Source of the DNA: Pseudomonadota bacterium
Lineage (GTDB): Bacteria > Pseudomonadota > Gammaproteobacteria > Competibacterales > Competibacteraceae
NCBI GenBank assembly: GCA_018262135.1
Contig: JAGTSD010000074.1
Coordinates: forward strand, 1-7,596
Reading direction: 5' to 3'
Length of the DNA: 7,596 nt
Below, one piece after another: positions 1 through 7,596 of the stretch. Within the stretch, counting starts at the first letter, position 1. Each line of letters starts with the position of its first letter. Under the pieces are notes generated by a model. The model did no database searches. It was not told where the DNA came from and worked only from the letters and a program-made list of their open reading frames with translations. The position numbers and the translations under genes are program-made.

Positions 1-73
1 CCGGGAAATCCACGCCTTGAGCATTCGGGCGTGGACCCCGGAAGAAGCGTTGAATCCTGACCCTGTAACCTAA
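1..73 (+). CDS. C-terminal end of a probable BolA-family protein (partial)
   Basis: Reading from base 2 there are 23 open codons ending in TAA at 71-73. The peptide contains HALSIRAWTPEEA, which resembles the C-terminal part of BolA-family proteins, where a conserved His-Ala-Leu-Ser segment is followed by a Thr-Pro-Glu-Glu motif. BolA proteins are small stress-linked regulators and monothiol-glutaredoxin partners that can bind iron-sulfur clusters. The stop lies 25 bases before the ATG of the prolyl isomerase on the same strand, so the two may be co-transcribed. bolA-like genes beside ppiC-type genes are, as I recall, a common gammaproteobacterial arrangement. The assignment rests on about 20 residues, so it is tentative. 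Another frame (bases 1-60) also ends in a stop but gives a peptide with no family resemblance. Confidence 0.6.
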   Translation, partial: REIHALSIRAWTPEEALNPDPVT

Positions 74-98
74 ACCAACCCCTGTGGAATCTCCCATC

Positions 99-1085
99 AT
101 GCGTAAAACCCATAAATTGACCCTCCCGCTCTTGGCGTTGTCCTCGACCTTGCTGCTGTCCGGCATGGCTCTGGCAGCCGAAGAAAAGAAAGCCGAACCA
201 GCGCCTGCACCTGCGCCAGCCGCTGCCGCCCCTGCCAAGGCCGCGCCAGCCGCGTTCACCATTCCCGATCCGGTCGCGGTGGTCAATGGCACGCCGATCG
301 CCAAAGCGGCATTCAATCAATACACTCAGCAACTGCGCGGCAAAGCCAAAGCGGATACGGCGGAAGCCAGCAAATCGCTGGTGGATCAACTGGTCATGGA
401 AGAGTTGCTGGTACAGGAAGCCGCCAAGCAGAAGCTGGCCGACGATCCACAGGTCAAGCAACAGTTGGAAATGATCCAGCGCAACCTGCTGGCCAGCACC
501 GTGGTGCGCCGGATGTTGAGCGCGAACGCGCCCAGCGAGGAGGCGATCAAGAAGGAATACGACACCGCCGTCGCGGCGATGAAGGGCAAGGAGTACAAGG
601 CCAGTCACATCCTGGTGGACTCCGAGGACAAGGCCAAGGAAGTCATCGCCGAACTGAAGAAGGGCGGCAATTTTGCCGAACTGGCCAAGGCCAAGTCCAG
701 CGACAGCTCCGCGGCCAACGGCGGCGACCTGGGCTGGTTCACGCCCAGCATGATGGTGCCCCCGTTCGCAGAGGCAGTCGCCAAAATGGAGAAGGGCAAG
801 TACAGCGAACAGCCGGTGAAAACCGACTTCGGCTGGCATGTCATCCTGCTGGAGGACAGCCGTGACGCCACCCCGCCGTCCATGGACGAATTGAAGCCGC
901 AAATCACGCAGATGCTGCAAAGCCGGATGGTGAACGACTATCTGGAAAAACTGAAAGCCGGCGCCAAGATCGAGATCAAGGAGATTCAGGTGAGCGAAGC
1001 CAAGCCCGCCGCCGCCCCGGCAGCAGCCGCCAAGGAAGAGAAGAAGGCTGACAGCCAGGAACCCGCCAAGGAAGAGAAGAAATAA
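99..1085 (+). CDS. Periplasmic peptidyl-prolyl cis-trans isomerase, parvulin (PpiC/SurA-like) type
   Basis: This 328-residue protein should catalyse cis-trans isomerisation of X-Pro bonds and help fold exported proteins in the periplasm. Residues 1-26 look like a Sec signal peptide: a basic start (MRKTHK), a Leu-rich core and an Ala-Leu-Ala cleavage site. A Pro/Ala-rich linker follows (about 33-52). A helical SurA_N-like region comes next (about 58-160), opening with VAVVNGTPI. The parvulin domain spans about 165-257 and shows the family marks ASHIL (His170), GGDLGWF (208-214) and FGWHVI (244-249). The tail (300-328) is Ala/Lys/Glu-rich and carries a repeat. I chose ATG at 99 over an in-frame GTG at 84 because it gives a clean signal peptide; the ribosome site is weak (TGGA, 85-88). 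There is one parvulin domain, unlike E. coli SurA with two, so I assign no specific gene name. Confidence 0.93.
   Translation: MRKTHKLTLPLLALSSTLLLSGMALAAEEKKAEPAPAPAPAAAAPAKAAPAAFTIPDPVAVVNGTPIAKAAFNQYTQQLRGKAKADTAEASKSLVDQLVMEELLVQEAAKQKLADDPQVKQQLEMIQRNLLASTVVRRMLSANAPSEEAIKKEYDTAVAAMKGKEYKASHILVDSEDKAKEVIAELKKGGNFAELAKAKSSDSSAANGGDLGWFTPSMMVPPFAEAVAKMEKGKYSEQPVKTDFGWHVILLEDSRDATPPSMDELKPQITQMLQSRMVNDYLEKLKAGAKIEIKEIQVSEAKPAAAPAAAAKEEKKADSQEPAKEEKK
1027..1081 (+). repeat. 19-base direct repeat in the tail of the prolyl isomerase gene
   Basis: Bases 1027-1045 and 1063-1081 are identical (CCGCCAAGGAAGAGAAGAA) and lie 36 bases apart, so they stay in frame. Each encodes the charged block AKEEKK, giving the protein a duplicated Lys/Glu-rich end. 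This looks like a local slippage or duplication event in a low-complexity tail, not a regulatory element. Confidence 0.75.
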
Positions 1086-1095
1086 ACAGCAGGTT

Positions 1096-1123
1096 GGGGG
1101 GAGGCCGTCAGGCCGAACCCCCC
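1096..1123 (+). terminator. GC-rich hairpin after the prolyl isomerase gene, possible terminator
   Basis: Six G (1096-1101) can pair with six C (1118-1123), and inside this GGCC (1103-1106) pairs with GGCC (1111-1114) around a GTCA loop. One unpaired A sits on one side and GAA on the other. The stem is strong and starts 11 bases after the isomerase stop, where a terminator is expected. It is followed by TATATTG, not by a run of T, so it is not a textbook intrinsic terminator. The TATATT at 1124-1129 could instead be a weak -10 box for the next gene, but I see no matching -35 box. Confidence 0.45.
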
Positions 1124-1143
1124 TATATTGCAGGTGGATCCGT

Positions 1144-1150
1144 AGGAGGA
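1144..1150 (+). promoter_or_regulatory. Strong ribosome binding site of the DUF1640-like gene
   Basis: AGGAGGA lies nine bases before the ATG at 1160. It fixes the start of the small gene that follows and shows that the reading frame beginning MSAIILDT is the authentic beginning, even though that frame is lost 80 bases later. Confidence 0.8.
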
Positions 1151-1159
1151 CAGCGACCC

Positions 1160-1530
1160 ATGAGCGCTATCATTCTGGATACCCTGGAATACGCCGCCAA
1201 ACTCAAGGCCGGCGGATTTACCGACCAACAGGCGGAAACCAGGCGCGCGCCTTGGCGGACGTCGTTGAAAAACAACTCGTCACGCGGCACGATATTGACG
1301 CACACGAAACCAATCTGCGGCGGGATATTGAAATGCTGCGGGTTGAGTTGAAGCAGGATATCGAAACCCTGCGCACGGACAGCAAGCGCGACATCGAAGT
1401 TTTGCGCGCCGAAGTCAAAAAGGACATCGCCAACGCCAAGGCGGAATTGATCCGCTGGGTGGTGGCTGTGGGTTTCCTGCAATCCGCCCTGATGGTGGGC
1501 ATTCTGGCAAAAATCGCCCAGCTGATTTGA
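1160..1530 (+). pseudogene. DUF1640/CCDC90-like coiled-coil membrane protein, frameshifted
   Basis: The start frame encodes MSAIILDTLEYAAKLKAGGF and DQQAET, typical of the N-terminus of bacterial DUF1640 (CCDC90-like) proteins. It then runs into unrelated sequence and stops at 1351, giving 63 residues. The family-like continuation (RALADVVEKQL, then a coiled coil and a membrane helix) lies in the -1 frame and ends at TGA 1528-1530. Adding one C to the AAACC at 1236-1240 restores an unbroken 123-residue protein reading AETQARALADVV across the join. Residues after the join form a charged coiled coil with 11-residue repeats, then one hydrophobic helix (RWVVAVGFLQSALMVGIL) at the C-terminus. The function of the bacterial family is not established. 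The break may be a true mutation or a sequencing error; I see no canonical slippery heptamer for programmed frameshifting. Confidence 0.8.
1288..1452 (+). repeat. Five consecutive 33-base (11-residue) coiled-coil repeats
   Basis: In the downstream frame of the DUF1640-like gene, Asp-Ile recurs every 11 residues: HDIDAHETNLR, RDIEMLRVELK, QDIETLRTDSK, RDIEVLRAEVK and KDIANAKAELI. The middle three units are closest to each other, and the first and last are degenerate. The spacing of hydrophobic residues matches a hendecad coiled coil. The last unit runs straight into the membrane helix. Confidence 0.8.
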
Positions 1531-1549
1531 CGCACAGGCGGCCAGGCCC

Positions 1550-4391
<2,842 letters not shown>

Positions 4392-4414
4392 TCCTATGTC
4401 ACGAAAGCTCTGGA

Positions 4415-4429
4415 TTGCGTGAAACGCAA
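4415..4429 (-). other. Small perfect inverted repeat in the zipA leader
   Basis: TTGCGT (4415-4420) and ACGCAA (4424-4429) are exact reverse complements around a GAA spacer. The repeat sits 24-38 bases upstream of the zipA ATG at 4391. In the zipA transcript it would form a six-pair hairpin just before the ribosome site; as DNA it could be a small operator. No binding protein can be named. Confidence 0.5.
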
Positions 4430-4456
4430 CCCCATTGCGCCAAGAAACACCCACCC

Positions 4457-4483
4457 TCCGTCCCACTACAAGGGTGGGACGGA
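4457..4483 (-). terminator. 10-base-pair hairpin between smc and zipA, terminator or attenuator-like
   Basis: TCCGTCCCAC (4457-4466) and GTGGGACGGA (4474-4483) are perfect reverse complements around a seven-base loop. Read on the minus strand, it lies about 55 bases past the smc stop and is followed by GGGTGGGTGTTTCTT, which has only a broken T run. Read on the plus strand it is followed by AGCCAAATTTT. It may end smc transcripts. However, it also lies downstream of the predicted zipA promoter, so it would be part of the zipA leader and could dampen that transcript too. Confidence 0.5.
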
Positions 4484-4498
4484 AGCCAAATTTTACCG

Positions 4499-4527
4499 TT
4501 TATACTGAAATCTCCGCGCTTTCACAA
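4499..4527 (-). promoter_or_regulatory. Predicted sigma70-type promoter for zipA-ligA
   Basis: On the minus strand TTGTGA (4527-4522, four of six matches to TTGACA) is separated by exactly 17 bases from TATAAA (4504-4499, five of six matches to TATAAT). This is a locally AT-rich patch in a GC-rich gap. The promoter starts about 10 bases after the smc stop and would give a leader of roughly 100 bases before the zipA start. It suggests zipA-ligA can be transcribed independently of smc. Confidence 0.6.
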
Positions 4528-4537
4528 ACCCTGCCCG

Positions 4538-7500
4538 TCAAGCGACCGCCGCCAGCCGCACGGCCTCCTCGACATCCACCGCCACCAGTCGCGACACGCC
4601 AGGTTCCTGCATGGTAACCCCGGCCAGATGTCGGGCGATTTCCATGGTAGCCTTGTTATGGGTGATGAAGATGAATTGCACCCGTTCCGCCATCTCGCGA
4701 ACCAGAGCGCCAAACCGGCTGATATTGGCCTCGTCCAGCGGCGCGTCCACCTCGTCCAGCAGGCAAAACGGCGCCGGATTGAGCTGGAAAATGGCGAACA
4801 CCAACGCAATGGCGGTCAAGGCCTTCTCTCCCCCGGACAGCAAGCTGATCGAACCAATCCGCTTGCCGGGCGGCCTGGCCATGATCGTCACCCCGGCATC
4901 CAGCGCATCCTCGCCGGTCAGTTCCAGATGCGCCCGCCCGCCACCAAACAGGCGTGGGAAAAGCTCTCCCAAATCGGCGTTGACCCGCTCGAAGGTCTCG
5001 CGAAACCGGGCGCGAGTCTCGCGATCCATCTTGTGCATGGCGGCTTCCAGGGTGGCCAGCGCCTCCAGCAGGTCAGCGTTTTGCGCATCGAGATGCTGCT
5101 TGCGTTCCGACACCTGGGCGAACTCTTCGATAGCCGCCAGATTGATCGGTCCCAGCCGCTGAATGCGCCGCTCCACCTGCTCCAGTTGCGCCAGCCAATC
5201 GCTTTCGACCGCCGTTGCCGGCAGGGTGGGCAGCACCGCCTGCGGCGTGCTGGCCAGCTCGCTCAGTTGTTCGAGGAGATTCTGCTGGCGAATCCGCGCC
5301 TCGCCCGCGGCCAGCCGCCGTTCCTCCAGCTCTCGGCGCAGCGCTTCGGCCTGGCGTTCGCAGCGCCCGCGCGCCTGCTCGCCAGTTTGCAATTCGGCAT
5401 CCTGGGCCTCCAGACTCTGGCGAGCTTCCCGCAACTCGACTTCGAGCATCAGTCGCCGTTCCAAACCGACTGCCAGCTCCTCCTCGGCGGCAGTCAGGCT
5501 CGCATCGGCATCGGCGGTGCTTTCTGCCGCCAACTGCTCGCGCCGCGCCAGAAGCTGATCGCGCTGCGCTGCCAGTCGCTCCAGGGCCTGGTCGGCGGCG
5601 ACCAGCCGTGCCCGTGCGGTCTCCAGTTCCACCGTCCATCGGGCTGCATCCTGGCGGGCAACCTCCATCCGGTCCCGGCAGTCCTGCACTTCCTCGCGCA
5701 ACTGTTCCCGGCGTGCATTCAGCTCCTTCTGTTCCACGCCCAGACTCTCCAGGGCGAGCAAAGCCTCCTCGAGCCGCGCCCGGGCCAGCTCGATCTGTTC
5801 GCGGTCCTGCTCGCCCTGCTCCTCCAACTCGGCGATTTCCCCGGCCAGCGCCGCATGGCGGGCGCGAGCCTGTTCCGCGCGAACCAGGGCCGCGTTCAGC
5901 CATCCCTGTGCAGCGGCATGATCGCGGTACCCCTGATTGACCGCCTGCTGCGCCTCGCGGCGCTGCTGTTCCAGGTCGCGCTGCCGCCCGCGCAGGCGCT
6001 CCGATTCGGCTTCCCACTGTTCCAGCACCTCTGCATCCGCAGTCAGCGCCGTCTCCAGGTGGCGGATTTCCCGCTCGCGCGCCAGGACGCCATCATCGGC
6101 CCCGCGCGCCACGCGCAGCCAGTGACGTCCGCACAGCACGCCCTCGGGCGTCACCCAGGTCTCGCTCACCCCCAACTCGGCACGGCGCGCCAGCGCCTCC
6201 GCCAGGCTGGTGGCGGTACGTGCGCCGCCCAGCAGACCGGGAAGCGGCCAGGGCGCGCGCACCCGGGTTGCCAGCGCAGCCATTGTCAAAGGCGCTGTCG
6301 GCAGCTCCGATGGCGGCTCGAACAGCGTCAGCCGGCCCCGGCCAAGTTCGGCGACCGCGGCCGCCGGTCCGTCGAGCTCCGGTACGCAGACCGCGTCCAG
6401 CCAGCCGGCCAGGGCTGCTTCTACTGCGCTCTCCCAACCCGGCTCCACCTCCAGCCGCTCCGCCAGTCGCGGCGCATCGGCCAGACCACGGGCGCCCAGC
6501 CATTGCTCCAGATCGCCATCGTGCCGCCCCAGCGCTGCTTCCTGCAGGGTGCGCAGCGAGGCCAGTTGGCCATGGCCGGTCTGCAAGCGTTCGCGCGCTT
6601 CCCGGACCCGCTGGCTGGCCTCGCGCCGCGCATCCCCGGTCGTGGCCATCGCGGCCTCGGCCTCCGCCAGCGTGTCCTGCGCGCGGCGCAGGGTTTCAGC
6701 AGCCTCCTGTTCGGCCGCACTCAACTCGGCAATCTCGATCTCAAACTGATCTTCGCCCAGTCGCGCCGCCTCAAATCGCAACCGCTCCAACCGCCGCTCG
6801 GCCTGGAGCCACTGTCGCTCCCCCTGCTCGATCCGGGCGCGCTCGACCTCGACCTGGCGTCTTGCCCCGGCCTGGCGCTGGCCGAATTCTTCCCAAACCG
6901 CCTGCTCCTCGCGTAGCGTGGCTTCGGCAGCAGCCAGCGCCGCGCCGGCCGCCGCCTCGACCGTCAACGCCCGCACCCGTTCCGGTTCGGCGGTGGTTAA
7001 TGTTGCCGCCAGTTCATCCCGTTGTTGCCGATCCGCATCCCACTGCGCCTCCACCTGCGCCAGCGCTGTCTCGATCTGGCGGCCGTCGTCTTCACGCCGC
7101 CGCCGCAGTTCACGCTGGTGGTGCAAAAACTGTTCGAGCCGGCTGATGTCCGCACCGGCCTGGTAATAACGGCCCTGGACCTCGTTGAACCGGTCGTTCG
7201 ACTCCAGCCGCCGAACTCTTCCAGCTTCCAGGCCGGCTTCCAGGCGCCGCTGTTCGGCCAGCACCGCTTCCAGCGCGGTTTCTCGCTGGCGCAGTTGGCT
7301 ACCGCGGTCATCCATCTCGACTTGCAGGTTCCGCCAGCGCAGGGTCAGCAGTTCTGCCCGCAGCCGGCGTTCTCCGGCGCGCAGTTCGCGATACTGCTCG
7401 GCGGCGCGAGCCTGGCGCTGCAAGTGCTGGAGCTGCCGGCCCAGTTCCTCCCGCACGTCGTTGAGCCGGTCGAGGTTGTCGCGGGTATGCCGGATGCGGA

Positions 7501-7596
7501 TTTCGGTCTCACGGCGGCGTTCCTTGTACCGGGAAATGCCGGCCGCCGCCTCGACCGTCAACGCCCGCACCCGTTCCGGTTCGGCGGTGGTTAATG
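4538..7596 (-). CDS. smc: Chromosome partition protein Smc (N-terminal part outside the window)
   Basis: Smc is an ATPase that, with ScpA and ScpB, organises and compacts the chromosome. The window holds 1018 residues plus the stop. Read from the right edge: a conserved segment after the N-terminal head (AGISRYKERRRETE, about 7500-7542), the first long coiled-coil arm (to about 6560), the globular hinge (about 6090-6560), the second arm (to about 5155) and the C-terminal head. The head shows GPINLAAIEEF (starting at 5152), the ABC signature LSGGEKA (4820-4840), Walker B CLLDEVDAPLDEAN (about 4724-4767) and the H-loop ITHNK (about 4652-4670). About 150 residues including Walker A should lie beyond 7596, for a total near the usual 1170. 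The last 59 bases repeat an internal part of the gene and alter the conserved EEAAGI motif to VEAAAGI, so the sequence next to the edge is doubtful. Confidence 0.96.
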   Translation of the reverse strand, partial: LTTAEPERVRALTVEAAAGISRYKERRRETEIRIRHTRDNLDRLNDVREELGRQLQHLQRQARAAEQYRELRAGERRLRAELLTLRWRNLQVEMDDRGSQLRQRETALEAVLAEQRRLEAGLEAGRVRRLESNDRFNEVQGRYYQAGADISRLEQFLHHQRELRRRREDDGRQIETALAQVEAQWDADRQQRDELAATLTTAEPERVRALTVEAAAGAALAAAEATLREEQAVWEEFGQRQAGARRQVEVERARIEQGERQWLQAERRLERLRFEAARLGEDQFEIEIAELSAAEQEAAETLRRAQDTLAEAEAAMATTGDARREASQRVREARERLQTGHGQLASLRTLQEAALGRHDGDLEQWLGARGLADAPRLAERLEVEPGWESAVEAALAGWLDAVCVPELDGPAAAVAELGRGRLTLFEPPSELPTAPLTMAALATRVRAPWPLPGLLGGARTATSLAEALARRAELGVSETWVTPEGVLCGRHWLRVARGADDGVLAREREIRHLETALTADAEVLEQWEAESERLRGRQRDLEQQRREAQQAVNQGYRDHAAAQGWLNAALVRAEQARARHAALAGEIAELEEQGEQDREQIELARARLEEALLALESLGVEQKELNARREQLREEVQDCRDRMEVARQDAARWTVELETARARLVAADQALERLAAQRDQLLARREQLAAESTADADASLTAAEEELAVGLERRLMLEVELREARQSLEAQDAELQTGEQARGRCERQAEALRRELEERRLAAGEARIRQQNLLEQLSELASTPQAVLPTLPATAVESDWLAQLEQVERRIQRLGPINLAAIEEFAQVSERKQHLDAQNADLLEALATLEAAMHKMDRETRARFRETFERVNADLGELFPRLFGGGRAHLELTGEDALDAGVTIMARPPGKRIGSISLLSGGEKALTAIALVFAIFQLNPAPFCLLDEVDAPLDEANISRFGALVREMAERVQFIFITHNKATMEIARHLAGVTMQEPGVSRLVAVDVEEAVRLAAVA
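6944..7002 (-). repeat. 59-base direct repeat, internal copy within smc
   Basis: These bases are identical to 7538-7596. They encode TTAEPERVRALTVEAAAG within the first coiled-coil arm, between DELAATL and AALAAAEATLREE. The composition suits a coiled coil, so this copy is probably the genuine location. Confidence 0.9.
7538..7596 (-). repeat. 59-base direct repeat, copy ending at the window edge
   Basis: This copy is identical to 6944-7002, lies 594 bases away (198 codons, so in the same frame) and runs to the last base, so the true extent of the match is unknown. It sits where Smc proteins normally have a PEELR-type segment followed by EEAAGI. The boundary lies at GCCGGCCGCC, a sequence that a native EAAG-coding stretch would share with the internal copy. 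A chimeric end from assembly or amplification is the simplest reading. Confidence 0.9.

Noticed and set aside
84..98. Upstream GTG start for the prolyl isomerase
   Set aside because: It would add MESPI in front of a typical signal peptide; the ATG at 99 begins directly with the basic n-region.
1232..1246. Programmed -1 frameshift in the DUF1640-like gene
   Set aside because: The shift is in the right direction, but GCG GAA ACC AGG has no X-XXY-YYZ slippery heptamer, and I see no evident stimulatory hairpin or pseudoknot. A deletion is simpler.
4415..4430. Inverted repeat containing GTTTCACG on the minus strand, considered as a parS-like site
   Set aside because: The parS consensus is TGTTTCACGTGAAACA; this repeat is TTGCGTTTCACGCAA, with a different centre and arms, so the likeness is superficial.
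5073..6017. Open frame of 314 codons on the minus strand within smc
   Set aside because: It is an out-of-frame shadow of smc, made almost entirely of Gly, Ala, Arg and Pro, as expected from GC-rich sequence read in a shifted frame.
4415..6916. Open frame of 833 codons on the plus strand opposite smc
   Set aside because: It lies wholly antisense to a well-supported smc gene, is rich in Gln/Arg/Leu/Pro as expected from the complement of GC-rich coiled-coil codons, and shows no recognisable domain.

Overview
The window is a GC-rich piece of a bacterial chromosome, most likely from a gammaproteobacterium. The main reason is the gene order smc-zipA-ligA on the minus strand. ZipA is essentially a gammaproteobacterial division protein, and this trio is a known arrangement in that class. 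A plus-strand pair, the end of a bolA-like gene followed by a secreted parvulin-type prolyl isomerase, fits the same origin. I cannot name a genus from the sequence alone.

Layout, left to right. Bases 1-73 hold the last codons of a probable bolA-family gene on the plus strand. A periplasmic PpiC/SurA-like peptidyl-prolyl isomerase follows (99-1085, plus). A GC-rich hairpin lies in the next gap (1096-1123). A small DUF1640/CCDC90-like coiled-coil membrane protein gene comes next (1160-1530, plus); it is broken by an apparent one-base deletion near 1240. Nineteen bases separate its stop from the stop of ligA, which runs the other way (1550-3583, minus). zipA (3594-4391, minus) lies 10 bases upstream of ligA, so the two are probably co-transcribed. 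The 146-base gap between zipA and smc holds a good sigma70-type promoter reading toward zipA and two inverted repeats in the resulting leader. smc fills the rest (4538-7596, minus); its N-terminal part lies beyond the right edge.

The minus-strand genes are core cell-cycle functions: chromosome organisation (Smc), tethering of FtsZ to the membrane (ZipA) and DNA nick sealing (LigA). The plus-strand genes concern the envelope and stress: a BolA-like regulator/iron-sulfur partner and a periplasmic folding factor. The two groups converge at about 1540.

I found no mobile element, CRISPR array, RNA gene or evident new system. The observations most worth a second look are a 59-base exact direct repeat that ends on the last base of the window and disrupts a conserved Smc motif, which suggests a chimeric contig end; the frameshift in the DUF1640 gene and the regular 11-residue repeats it carries; and the promoter plus structured leader before zipA.
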